64,000 nt of DNA from Coprinus comatus (GCA_034638255.1 JAWPGT010000084.1:28554-92553); one strand, 5' to 3'. Positions 24,103 to 35,671 are shown, counted from the first letter of the stretch. The notes: generated by a model from the letters alone, not told the origin. Program-made: numbers and translations.

Positions 24103-25261
24103 TTAAGCAAAATCCTTGATTTCGCTGTTGAAATCGTCGTTCATGTTATCTTGGGAGAAGTAATCGTAGACGTCTGCTACTTCTTCTTCAGGGGCAGTTT
24201 CAATGAGGTTGTTGATGGCGTCGTAGATGGGGGTTTCGATTTTTGGTCGGGGCCTTCCTCTGGTTGTACGCCTGGCGAGGGATTGTCCTCGGGCGATTAG
24301 GTGATGGGCCAGTTCGTCGAGCTGGGCATCGGTTGGCGAAATGGCCTGGTTTCTTGCAGAGGAAACAGAGTCGATCTCTGAATAATTCCTTTTGTTCGCT
24401 TGTGAAGACTCTGTCGATGAATTGATTAAGGATTTCTCCGGGATCAATTTGAGATGGCTGAGGGGTTTCTTCTTCAAAGTCCTCCTGTTCATCGTGTATG
24501 TTACAGAGTTCCTCTTCACCGTTGAGGCGAAGGTTATTGATTGCCTCTTCGATGTAGTCGACATCCATGGCGTACGGGTCTTTTGCGACCACGGGTGGTT
24601 GAACGTAACGCAGGATAGACTGCGGTTGACGAAAGTTTTGAGCCTGGCGATAGCGAGGGTTTTGACGTATTTGAGGGTTCCTTTGGGGATAGTGTGTCTG
24701 ACGATAGTCTCGTTCAGACTGAAGTATGTGGCTGGCTGCGCGGGCAGCGCCTTTCCATGCTTCATAGGTATCGGCTGGCATGGCTCTGATGGCATACATT
24801 CCAATTGTGGGTTCAAGACCCATTTTGAAGAGATGGATTTTGAGTGTGTCTTGTGTGATTTGTGCTTCAAGTGCGAGGGATTCAAATTCTGCGATGTACT
24901 CGTGTACGTTGCGCATTCCTTGTTTAAACTTGGTAATCCGGGCCATGGCATCTGAGACATGGGTGGATGAGCGGAAGCTTGTGTCCAAGGCTTTGGTGAA
25001 TGCTGTGAAGGTTCCCAAATTGTAGGTTGAAGTCTTGTCGTCGTATGCGCTCTCTGTGAAGGCATGTGCCCATGTGGCTGCCGGTCCAACCATAAGGGAA
25101 AGAGTGTATAGGATCTTTGTTTCGCTGTCATGGAATCGGGCTTGATCTGCTGCATAGTAGATTCCAAGTCGTTGTTTCCAATGACTGTAGGATGCTGTGT
25201 CTCCAGCGAATGGTGGGGGAACTGGGAGTTTGAGTGCTGGGACTGTAGTTGTGGAGGGCAT
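24103..25261 (-). pseudogene. gag: Retrotransposon gag with CCHC zinc knuckle
   Basis: From the ATG at 25261 the capsid-like region (FAGDTASYSHWKQRLGIYY ... TWAHAF ... ERDYRQT) runs to the knuckle CFLCKKPGHFANRC (CX2CX4HX4C). Just after it, at a CCC run (24324-24326), the plausible C terminus continues in another frame to a stop at 24103; pol lies back in the first frame. This could be a +1 slip site or a one-base error. A Pro/Ser/Asp-rich stretch upstream of 25261 is also open and may extend the protein, interrupted at a T run at 25472-25475 with no ATG that I could find. Confidence 0.85.
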
Positions 25262-25865
25262 CTTTGGATTTGAGCTTGACGAGCTGTTCTTAGTAGGTGT
25301 GGAGGGATTTGGTGGAGCCGGGGGTAATGACGGAGTGTGTGGAGTTGTTGGGTTGGCGGGAGTTGTGATTGGTGTATGGACTCGAGACGGGATAGTAACT
25401 CTAGGTCTTCGAGGAGGGATTGGCGGGGGGTCGTCGTCTGAGTCGTCTTCTTCAGATGAAGATTGTTGTGGTTTTCCCTGTATTGTCTTGAAGTTTCGCT
25501 AGATTGCGAACCTTGTCGTTGTATAGGACTAGGTTCTCCGAAAAGCTGAGATTGGGGAGGTACTGGTGGTTGTGTATAAAATGACGAGGTGGAGCGTCCA
25601 GAGTCTTGTGAGGTAGAGGCTTGGATCGGTCCGGGGATGTGAACTGGGAAGGGTTCGGTGGAAGGGGTTTCTCGGTAACGAGATCTGCTTCGTTGAAGTT
25701 GTGACCTATCAAATTCCGGTTTAGGAACTGATGTTTGACTGGTTCTTCGTTGTCGTGAAATGATGATTCAGAGTTGGTGGTTGCCCAAGAATTGGTAGAG
25801 GTTTTTATAAAGGAGTGTGGGGGTGTAAGGAATGGATTGGGAATGGAAAAGGGAGAACTGCTGCC

Positions 25866-25970
25866 TAACAGCTTGATAATGCTCGCTTAGAGCTTTTACT
25901 GACTAACAGCTTGAGTGCTCGCTTAGAGCTTTTACTGACTTAACAGCTTGCGCTCGCTTAGAGCTTGACG
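25866..25970 (-). repeat. Three tandem repeats in the retrotransposon leader
   Basis: Units at 25866-25903, 25904-25940 and 25941-25970 share TAACAGCTTG...GCTCGCTTAGAGCTT on the plus strand. They lie between the PBS and gag, in the RNA leader, where packaging or dimer signals would be expected. Confidence 0.75.
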
Positions 25971-26315
25971 GCCAGGGGGTCCTAATTAAAGGGGCCTGAC
26001 TACGACTTACTAAATGCGTAGATTTCAGCGATGTACAAACCCACCGCGGTCCGGTTGGCTAGGATTTCAAACACCTAGACTTCCCACTTTGCTCCGGCGA
26101 AGGAGTATCACTTTGTGAGCTGCGACGCGTTATACCAGGGATTAGCGGGTATAACGACTACCAGTATACCACTAAGAGGTACCGGTTAGACCAGAACAAG
26201 TAACGCCGTTTCAAGTTCCAAGATGACGGGAATCGATTGACTGCCGGGTTTCGACAATCCTCCGTTCGGTTCCAAGGGGGAGAGACCAGATAACCCTACC
26301 GGTCCAGTGAAAGGG

Positions 26316-26327
26316 AAGCTTTAATCT
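26316..26327 (-). promoter_or_regulatory. Putative self-priming primer-binding site
   Basis: In sense the sequence is AGATTAAAGCTT, two bases inside the 5' LTR. It is not a tRNA-type TGG PBS; it is a perfect 12-nt complement of AAGCTTTAATCT in the LTR (26506-26495), placed 35 nt after the TATA box. That is the arrangement of Tf1/sushi-type self-primed elements, whose RNA 5' end folds back as primer. Confidence 0.65.
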
Positions 26328-26329
26328 AA

Positions 26330-26965
26330 TGTTATGACCACGAACCGTTAAGCTGAACACTCCTGGAACTTAAACACTAGAGTGCAGTCGTGTAGGAACG
26401 TGCGATCAATAAACACTCTGCTGCAATCTCAAGGCCTTTCAACCTAGTGACCGAGAGGTATGGAGACAGAGATGTATAAGGGCTACAACAGAAGAGATTA
26501 AAGCTTAAGGCTTTAATCGTCTAATACATCGAGTATTTATACTATTCTAGGGATGTACCTAATAATAGCTACTAACTACGTATATCCCAAATACTCGTCA
26601 TCGCTTTATAATCTACTCCATACACAATGCTAGAACTGTCAACAGGAGTAGGTGAGACATCGGGGTCGGGGACTATTTACTCCATATACAATGAAAGATT
26701 AGTCAACAGGAGTAAAATGACGAAATGGATAACTAATACTGGAGTCGGGGAAATGCATACTTCTAAGCATAAGTGGAGTCTCATACTTAGTTCGACGTTA
26801 GGTCATAGCGATGTCATAGTGATGTCACTGTGATGTCACCGGGGAATGGTATGTCAAGCGGAGTCGTCCATGGTGTCATCATTGGGAATGAGTTCGGGGA
26901 AGATGGCGAACAAGTCTTCCTCGGTGGTGGTGGTACGGGCCGGTGGTTTGGGTGGACTCGTAACA
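26330..26965 (-). repeat. 5' LTR (right copy), retrotransposon promoter
   Basis: 636 bp, nearly identical to the left LTR. It drives minus-strand transcription: TATAAATA sits at about 26541-26534 and the likely RNA 5' end is at about 26506 (AAGCTTTAATCT), leaving an R-U5 of about 177 nt. Confidence 0.95.
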
Positions 26966-27107
26966 AAAGGACACGTATGGGTTGGGAGAGGAGACCTCGA
27001 TGTGGTCATGATCCCAATCTGGTAGCAGTGTTGATAGAATGTGGGATACGACACACATCGTGGGTGATCCAGGCGATGCGACGGACAGACAAAGGCTTGC
27101 CCAGCAT
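26966..27107. other. Spacer between the two large transposons
   Basis: This holds the AAAGG target duplication of the retrotransposon (26966-26970) and 137 bp of host or older sequence before the Plavaka inverted repeat. No gene is seen. Confidence 0.6.
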
Positions 27108-27130
27108 CAGGAAAATATTACCTGGCTTTT
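27108..27130 (+). repeat. Left terminal inverted repeat of the Plavaka element
   Basis: 23 bp matching the right end in 19 positions, followed by several GACTTG motifs. Confidence 0.65.
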
Positions 27131-27505
27131 TTGACTTGGTGCTTTTTTGACTTGAGTTTGACTTTTTTAACTTGGCTCAAGTAAATCTCGAAGTCTACAA
27201 GTTAAATCAAGGTCCACAAGTTATTAAGATATTAAGTTCAAAAAAGCATTCAAGTTCACGAAGTTGCTATGGTATAAAGGTAATATAAGTTGGCCAAGGC
27301 ATCAGCAAGTCTAATCAAGGGTTCATTAAGGGTTCGAGGAGGGTCAACAGTAGGGTCCATTAAAAGAAAAGGGTCTAAGTATATTATAGATCATGATAAA
27401 TGTTTAATACAAATGATTTATTGCCGAATTGATTAACCAAAAATAGAATAACATAATAACTACTATATTGTAGTATATAATACTTTAAATTATATAAGAT
27501 AGGTA

Positions 27506-30500
27506 TTAGTTTGTAATATTGAAACTATGGTGGTCGATATACTTATTTACATAAAAATATGACCAGTAGTCAAGAGCTTCAGCAGATGGAACGTTTGGAA
27601 TAAAGTCACAGCCATGAACAGGAAGAAGGTGAGCAGCTCGAAGGATATGGGATAGTGGGATAATACGTGCATTAGCAATGATTCCTTTTTTTACTTTCCA
27701 CATTCCAACATCAGCATCCAGTTGTGAGTCTTGGAAGTGGTAATCGTTAATAAGAGCACATGTATGTGTACGATGATCTTCATTGTCGAAGCTGAATAGA
27801 AGTAGTACTCGTGCAAGTGTTAGCCCAGAAGATATTGTTTTGGCAGTAGGAACACTCTTGACAAAAACAGTATCATAGCGACCCGATGTACCTCTCCACT
27901 TGTCAAGAGCCCGAATACGTTCCGAGGTCATGCCCTTTGAACCTGAATAATCGGTAGGAGCATAGTAAGAGGCAATGGCAGAGGGATGTATGGTTAAGCA
28001 GATTTTCTTGCAGTAGTCAAGTGTCATGGAGTAGGGTTCTTGACCGTAAACTTGTAGGTATTGATGGATTTGAATGGGGGTTGGAACCATAGTAATGCAA
28101 GTGTGTAATGCGAAGAGTGGTACATATTTATCTATGTAAAAAGAAAGAATTCATAATTGATTATTCATATAATATATCAATAAACACATACATGAGCAAG
28201 TTTTCGAGAGAGAGATCGTTGGATCACAACGATGTAAGTTTGGTGCAGCTACATCGTTGTCATCATATTCTTCAGGCTTGCGTTCATGTAATTCTACATA
28301 GGCTATCATATCCAAAGAAATATAAGCATTAGAATAAGTAAGCAATAATGACTCACCAGTATCATTGTCAATTGACGTCAGCATTCCGTTTTTTTCAAAT
28401 ACGGCACGGGCTTTGATTAATTGACTCCATCTTGTGTTTCGTTGTAAAATCTGCACTAAGGCATGAAAATGATTAGAATGACGATATGGATTTTTTACAG
28501 CATCAATATGCTTCTTCTCTGTTATCGAGGAACATAACCCATTAAGTGCTCCAAATGCATGGATTGCACTTGGGTAGTGTACCATAGAATGTTGTCGAGG
28601 TGGTATACAATTTTCTTCTCTAATACCAACTTCAACAAAGAATTCACGTGAATTTTGAAATTGGACAAGGGCTGTTTGTAGACTTCGGAGATCAACGGAG
28701 TCAAGAACCTCCTTTCTTGAGATGTAACAAAAATCAAGAAAAGCGCATACACAATGAAGTGCTTGAGCTGGGAGGTGACCGTGAATGACTGCCAGGTAGA
28801 TCTGTAGTATCCATTAGATAATAAATACACATTAATATATAGAATAGAAGATGTACTTACCTTCATCAATGCTTTTGAGTCGTCGCCTGTCCATTGTTTA
28901 AAGCGACGTCCTTGCGGAAAATTTCTTAGGCCCGAAAATGGAGGCATAGCTCTTATCCTAGATTTTATTAGTAAGGTGACCGTAAAAGTTAGAAGATCTT
29001 ACCGTGCATCAATATCATCAATAATTGCCTTCCCTCTCTGAGAACCATTATGCTTCATAATGTATTGTCCGACCCATGTAACGATGTGATCCTTAAAAGT
29101 ACCTTTTATAAGTTGATGTAAAAGATCGGGAGTGACAAGTTCATAGATGTCAGCATGTGGAAAGTCTTCTGAAAAAGGCTGATTGTGTTTGTTTAGTCAA
29201 GTATCTATTTTTTGAAGAAAAAACATGACCATACTATTATCGATGAAACAAGCCCATATTTAACCCAAGCTTCACCTGGTTCGAGATTGGTAGAAATAGA
29301 GAGTGTGTGCATTAGCGTTCGAGGGGTGATTGGATTCTTATCGGTGAAGTTAGGGTCACATGTTGGAAGCGAAATACATCTAACAAAAGATTAGATCAGT
29401 GGCATAAAGTCCAGGAAGAATCACCTACTTTGGGCACCAATTTTGAACGATAGATGCCACAAGGCATTGTTCAGGATAATCTCCGATATAAGGACCAAGG
29501 CCAAATATGGTTTTCCTATAATGACCATCAGGACACCGCATGAGAACTGGTGTTGTCATCCCATGCTTGAGTGGCTGAAGGATATGTGTAAGGGACGTGT
29601 GGAAGACCTGACGAAGATACTTTCGGAAAGCATCTGTATTTCTGTATTTTGTTTCAGCTGTTTTGGGGATTGTTAGATTAAAACAATAAAGGAATAAGAC
29701 AACTCAGAAGAACTTACTTTTCATATCAGCAAGAAATCCAATCAGTACAAATCCTTCTTTACGAGCACGCCTTGCAGGGTTACTGATATTGCCAATAGAT
29801 AGGTATAGTGGCCAATAGGTGTTGTTTCCGGTACCAACCGATACAGTAGTCTTATCACTACTTAGTATTATTGGCACAAACATAGATCCAGCTGCATCTG
29901 GATCTTCCCCGATAATATTCTAAAAGATAACTTTAATAAAATAATTCGATATTAAGTGAAGCATACGTACTGCTTGCCGCCATGCCCAATCACCCGACAT
30001 AAAGTTAGAAAACCGGTGATTTTCCCCTTCATATTCATGGTAAGGAACGTAATCAAACTCCCCATTGAAGTCAGGGTTATCCAGCATATTCCTGACAACC
30101 TCATATGGATTTCGGTACCATACTTCAACCTCTTGATCCATCCATGATGGCCGTATTCCAGTAGCAGGGGTTTCTCCTCCATGGTTAAACGTAAAGCTTC
30201 GCCATTTTAAATTATCATAAGGGACGTCGTCAATAGTCTTGAGGAGGTGTTTGTTGTTCTTGAATGGAGCAGAGCCAGGACTAGCTTCATTCCACAGCTT
30301 GAGCGTTGCATCAATACCACTACCAGACATACCACTCTTGTGAAACAAGACCTCAGCTGCTTTAAATTGAATCTTATCCTCGAATGGAAACCAACTCCCA
30401 GCGTGGGGATCTGGATGTGGTAGTACACCTTTCGGGACCTTATCTCCCTTCGAATCATATTTCTTTGCTTTAATATTATAAGAACTTAGTCATTTTGATG

Positions 30501-31159
30501 AATGATACATACATACCTGTCAACTTAGGGTGATATTCGCGTTTTATTGTTGTTGTCACTGGAACATCGTAAGTAGATGTTTGGCTTCTAGCTGGAGCAG
30601 GTGTGTGGTGCGTGACAGGAATAGAGTGCGTAGCAGACGTAGTAGGGTCTGTAGAGGGAATGGTTGGTTGTGGAGAAGAGGCCTGGTGCGACAAAAGCTG
30701 AGGTATAGAGACTGCACTGAATATACGCGATGATGCTACAATTTATCATTTATTAGATATATGAAGTATAATATTAAATAAATCTCACCTGAGTTCTCTT
30801 CTGCCATCTCCGGATTTCCGTTGGTCCTATCATGGGGACCAGCTTCACGTGTTGTGTTCAACGTACTAGAAGTCCTGTAGTAATACTTCAGCAAAGAATA
30901 ATGATTTGTTACAATATAAGAACTTACCTTGATTGTTGGACTGTTTTGCTTGGTCGTGAGCTGGTACTAGTCGTCTAGATTGTATAGTGGTGAGATATAG
31001 CAACTATAAGCATTAACACGTATAACTTACAATTGAAATAGGTCTTTGATATGGTATTTTGGGGTGCTTAGCCTTGAAGTGTTGCTTATGGCCTGCAAGA
31101 CTACGACAAATGTGATAACAATCCTGATATGAGCATTGGAAACTATTATGAAGCAGCAT
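27506..31159 (-). CDS. Plavaka-family transposase, 13 exons
   Basis: Exons (minus order) 31159-31031, 30974-30928, 30874-30789, 30735-30517, 30467-29971, 29919-29718, 29657-29429, 29379-29235, 29178-29003, 28957-28861, 28801-28357, 28302-28192 and 28131-27506 give 1002 aa with every phase closed. The N terminus is a C2H2-like zinc finger ([20 protein letters not shown]), then a Pro/Ser/Thr linker. The core carries blocks I know from Plavaka transposases: [31 protein letters not shown], a [19 protein letters not shown] block, [35 protein letters not shown] and [12 protein letters not shown]. The C-terminal domain ends [12 protein letters not shown]. No stop or frameshift is present. I did not assign catalytic residues with certainty. 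Confidence 0.9.
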
Positions 31160-31489
31160 GATGATGTGTGATGATAAAGGAAGGTGTGTTTTGTGGAGTA
31201 GGAAATGAGTTGGGTATTGACGGGTTAGAAGATGGTGTGTGTGAGAGTCGGAAGTTGAAGACCTGGAGTTGTCGAACCAGAAACTCTGGTAACCAGTGGC
31301 GGGAGGATTTGAATGAATGTCGTGCATTGAATAGAATAAACTGGTAGGTAAGGGGAATTTGATCGGTGAGTTTGAAAATATATGCAAGTATATTTCAGCA
31401 ACGTACAACATTCTCAATTACTGAACTGGAAGTTGTGACGTGGAAGTTCAAACATTCATTCCTCTCCCTTTTCGTTACACTCATCATCC
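31160..31489. promoter_or_regulatory. Divergent promoter of the Plavaka element
   Basis: 330 bp between the two start codons (31159 - and 31490 +); both genes must be driven from here. Confidence 0.6.
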
Positions 31490-34400
31490 ATGTCTCCTCG
31501 AGTCACCCGGGAATCGAACAAAAACAAACATCCTGGTCATATCGACATCAGCGGATATATGTCTGTTGGCTCCGAGAAACCAATCTTCCAACAGAAACCC
31601 AAACCAACGCCCAGAAAGCGCAAGGCTCACAAGAATATCGATGAAGCACACAGCAATGAACTTGCAAGAATTGAGCACCAAAATGCCGAAGCATACACAC
31701 ATGCTGCAGCATATACTCCTGGGCGAGCACCACCAAGAACTGTTGGTATACGAACAAGTTGGCCTGATGGTCATAAGACCTACGAAGTCGTGGTTAGTCT
31801 ACCACATTGATCCTTCATTCCTTGTATCCATACTCACAATGTTTCTTTAGCCTGAACCCACGGATGATGACGACAGTGACCCTGAGGATGACCCACTCCC
31901 TCCTATGAAGAAAAAGACGACATTTTGTGATACAATACGAGAGCGTAGCAAGGAGTCTTCTGACGTGGAATATGTTACAAACTATCAACCGCGTGGTGAA
32001 ATGTGGCAGCAACAGGTATCATGGACTTGTTCATACCTTCAAAATATTCTAATTCCTGTTCTGAACTTCCATAGAATGATTTAAGGGATAGCCGCTATGA
32101 TTTCCAAACACCAGCACGGGTTAGCGCAAAGCGAAAGCGTTCAGATGTTATGGTTGAAGTTCGGAACAGCAATGAGCGGAGAAGTTCTGGTAGATCTGGT
32201 GAGACCTAACATGATATTGGTATAGAAGAGTATTACTCACGTTAAATTAGACCATTAGCCTGACAATGAGAGAATTTCTAATAGATCCGGTGAGATCTGC
32301 ATATCATCATTATAGGACGGTGGTACTCACAATGTTGTTCCCGAACCAATAGCTGATCCCCACCATATAATTCCACCTCACTTAAGGCAACAATCACCAT
32401 CATGGAACGTCATCACAGAGGATCTCCAAGATACAAACCATACAGGTTTTGGTACTGCCATTGACAGAGGTATTTTGATTTTCCACTCTACAGTCGTTGA
32501 TCTGAATGCAGTATAGAATTTGAGACAGTAATCGAGCCCAATGATTGTGATGATGATGATGATATGTATTCAGAGAAAGTACAGGGTAGTATAGGGGGGC
32601 AGGGTTCTAGAGAAACGGTGAGTAACTTCCCTTTATTGTATTCTCAAGTGTAACTTACCTCAAACAATGTTCAGCAAACGATGGACACTTACGCCGATGC
32701 ACAGCCAGGGTCTCGGAAGCCATACCATTCATACAATCAGAGAAATACTGGCCATAGTGAACACCAAGAACCTATTCAGACGGTTGAGCGTCTCATATTT
32801 CGAAGCTTGACTCATTTACTTACAATATATTCCAGAATTTTGATCCTCCAGCACAATCAGGTTATGGTACACATACAAGACCTTTAGAGATGGCGCATGG
32901 ACAACAACGAGTTGACAAAGGGAAAGGACAGGAAGTGCCAGTAAGCGTGAGTTTAGGATAAGAACAATAAACCCTAACTCTCACACAGCATGCGTTCAAC
33001 GAACAACGTGAAGGTCACGTTGTGTCACCACGTGCACCACCAGTACCACTACCACCGAAGTACACATATGGTCATACTAGTAGTAGCTCAGGGAGGAATA
33101 ACCAGTAAGTAATTCTGTAAATCTTTCTCATTTCAAGTTACTGACTCATTTTCAGCTCATCTGCACCACTTGAACATACCCAACCACATCGACCGAGTGG
33201 GGAACACCCAGCTGCACCTCCACGTTCACATCGCTCAGCCCATGTTTGCGACATCACTGACAACTCTGGCCCGATTCCTGACCGTGATGAACGCTATGGA
33301 GCTGAGATGGAAGCAGCCGTGAACAGCCCATACAAAGGCAAGAGGCGTGTTAATAGCAAGGTATGTATTAAATATTCTGAGTGTATACACATACTACATT
33401 CATCTATATACAGCATATTGTTGAAGTACATGACATTGATGACTGTGATGAGAGCTCAGATAACGGAAGCTCAGATGATAAAGAGACTTCCACAAAACCA
33501 CCTCGCAATCGGCCTTCGACAAAAGACCTTCCACGTCCTATCACTCAAGGTGACAAGTGGCGAAAAGTTATTATTCCAACCCTTTTCAAGTGGGTGGCTG
33601 CTCAAGAGAACCCATGGATTATTGAGGAAGATACGATGGTCAAGGCATTGACTGCCATTTGCCAAGCACACGTGCAGCCCAATTGGGAGCTGATCGGTGG
33701 GGCAGACAGCGTTGAATATCAAGTGGTAGGTTCTCTATATTCTGATCTTCCAAAATAACTACATAACATGTTGCAGGCTGTACAACGGATCAGTGACGGA
33801 TGGAAAACTGTTTTCGGGTCATTTGCGTTCACACTTGTGGAGAATTTTTTTGTTGAGAACGGAGAAGAATATAGAACCAATAATCAGCGCTCAAAGTGGA
33901 GTAAGAAACAGCTTACGGGTGCAACGTTTCTAGTAAAAAATGGGGATCTTCAACGGGTATGTACCTACAATAATTTATCTATAAATTAATGATTCTATCT
34001 ACTACCATCTTTCTAGGGTGTCTTCAAGACTGACATGGTCCTTCGTCTCATGGCTGCACACCTTGGTGCTGTCAAAGGCTCTGCTTCACTTATCGGTCTC
34101 CCAAGCTTCTCACGGAAGTATGAACCATGGGGTGCACTGGCGCTTTCAGCAGCTGCGGTACATTCTTCAATCTATTATATATATATATATATATATTAGT
34201 GGCTAACCATCCTCTTGATGTAGCTCGAACGTGCATTGACCTTGTGGAGCGACCGCTATATCACCATCACTGGTGTTCGCAAAATTATGACAGGGAATAA
34301 TCTTCCATCTGTCAAAGCTATCATCAAGGCGTCCAACAGTGGTAAACATCCACGACAGTCAGCGTTCTCCCAAACACATTGGGGAAGTGAAACAGTACAG

Positions 34401-35095
34401 TACATGAATGCTATCAAGACTATACCCGAGGGTTACATGAAACAAATCCTTGACGCTGCCTCGCCATTCATTGGTCAAGGCTTGAATGGTATCAGTGATA
34501 ATGAACGACCAGCACTCGGTTGCCAAATGAATGGGTTACGTGAAACCCTGGCGCAGCGATTGATTGTAGAAGAAGACAGTTATACTAATCATTCAAGGCA
34601 AGCAGTATGTTTCTGTTACACTCATACCTTCTACATTCAAACCCACTAATAATATACTAGAACAATGTAATAGCTTCAATATCATCCTACGAACCACCCA
34701 ATGCTCCTCACCCTTATCTAGCACCTTCTATTGGTGCATCGTCTCAACGCCACTCTCTCCAACATCCAAACCCACCAAACAGACCAACTAGCAGTACCCC
34801 CGCTATCACTTCCCACCATCAACCACGCCCCTCAACTGGTATAAGGCCACAACGTGACATGCATGATTTCGAGCCAAGACACAACAACTCAATGGCAACA
34901 CACTACCGCCACCGCCAATCACGTCCCAGCCACGGTGATTCACGCACTAATAATCATGCATACTCGGCGCCTCAGTACTATCAACACTCTTCAAATTTCG
35001 AATCCTTCCAGGACTTCAACGCTCCAGGTCCTAATCGCATACGAGACAGACAGGGGTACTATTCTACTAACCAGTACAATGATGGTAGGAGCTAG
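31490..35095 (+). CDS. Plavaka-element partner protein, 15 exons, unknown role
   Basis: Exons 31490-31792, 31851-32015, 32075-32198, 32273-32289, 32316-32469, 32517-32617, 32675-32782, 32836-32940, 32989-33104, 33156-33360, 33414-33725, 33777-33956, 34017-34157, 34224-34604 and 34661-35095 give 948 aa. The 17-nt fourth exon is the least certain. The first 570 residues are disordered, basic then acidic. A folded, mostly helical domain of about 230 residues follows (from KWRKVIIPTLFKWVAAQENP through VFGSFAFTLVENFF, ERALTLWSDRYITITG and HPRQSAFSQTHWG), then a His/Pro/Asn-rich tail. The folded part resembles a domain of unknown function common in mushroom genomes (possibly DUF6532, from memory and unverified). 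A DNA-binding or accessory role in transposition is inference from its position. Confidence 0.8.
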
Positions 35096-35648
35096 GCGCA
35101 GTAGTAGAGTCATGACAGGTAGGTAGTATTATAGCATTTATCATTCTTATTCCAAGTTTTCGATCATTACTACCATTCCATTTATTTCACACCTAATTAG
35201 TAATATTATACCCTTAGTACGTACTGTGAGTGGTATCTCCGAGTTAGTAATATCACATTCATTTCATTTTGCCCTAGTCGGCGTCCCCTTTATAACCTAA
35301 ATCTTAATATAACTATCTCCTAATATACCTCCTATGATTGAATGTTATTGGTACCAACGGTAACTAAATTCCGCACACCTAAAAATACATAGAATCTTAC
35401 GAACTTGGAGATGACTTGAGTGAACTTGAGACAGGCTTAGAACCCTTAAATATGTGACATAAATTTCATCTCACTTCTCGTCAGCTTTATGTGACTTGTG
35501 GACTTGTGGCTTGATGGCTTTTTTTGACTTGCCATCAACTTGATGTACCTTGGCATCAAGCCATCAAGGCATCTCAAGTCCGAGACTGAACTTGACGACT
35601 TTTTGACTTATGTACTTGTAGACACCTTTTTAACTTTTAAAAGCCATT

Positions 35649-35671
35649 AAAAGGCAGGTTTTATTTTGCTG
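35649..35671 (-). repeat. Right terminal inverted repeat of the Plavaka element
   Basis: Inverted partner of 27108-27130; inside it lie GACTTG/CAAGTC words (35400-35640). Confidence 0.65.

Larger units (their letters stand above)
18705..26965 (-). mobile_element. Ty3/gypsy chromovirus-type LTR retrotransposon, complete ends
   Basis: An 8.26-kb element whose sense strand is minus. It is bounded by two LTRs (18705-19339 and 26330-26965) that begin TGTTA and end TAACA, and by a perfect 5-bp target duplication AAAGG (18700-18704 and 26966-26970). The LTRs differ at only three places (G18751/A26376, a GGG/GGGG run at 19216/26841, G19252/A26878), so the insertion is young. Internal order, in sense, is: leader with tandem repeats, gag, protease-RT-RNase H-integrase-chromodomain, then an extra zinc-knuckle ORF. 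A PBS-like site and a polypurine tract lie next to the LTRs. The frames contain several single-base breaks, so this copy looks non-autonomous as sequenced. Confidence 0.95.
27108..35671. mobile_element. Plavaka-type DNA transposon, two genes, apparently intact
   Basis: An 8.56-kb element. The left end CAGGAAAATATTACCTGGCT (27108-) and the right end, read inward from 35671, match at 19 of 23 positions. Both ends are flanked by AT (27106-27107 and 35672-35673), a possible 2-bp target duplication, though that is weak evidence. Subterminal zones (27125-27230 and about 35400-35640) are dense in GACTTG/CAAGTC words. Inside are a minus-strand transposase (27506-31159) and a divergent plus-strand gene (31490-35095). 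Both splice into uninterrupted frames, so the element may be active. Confidence 0.8.

Noticed and set aside
24392..24955. Plus-strand frame of 187 codons inside the retrotransposon
   Set aside because: It is antisense to gag, with no recognisable protein.
20574..26300. Env gene in the LTR element
   Set aside because: The third ORF has zinc knuckles and lacks a signal peptide, membrane segments or fusion features.
26966..27107. Fragment of a second, tandem LTR element right of 26965
   Set aside because: The shared sequence past the presumed LTR end is itself LTR: the copies diverge exactly at TAACA and the target duplication follows.
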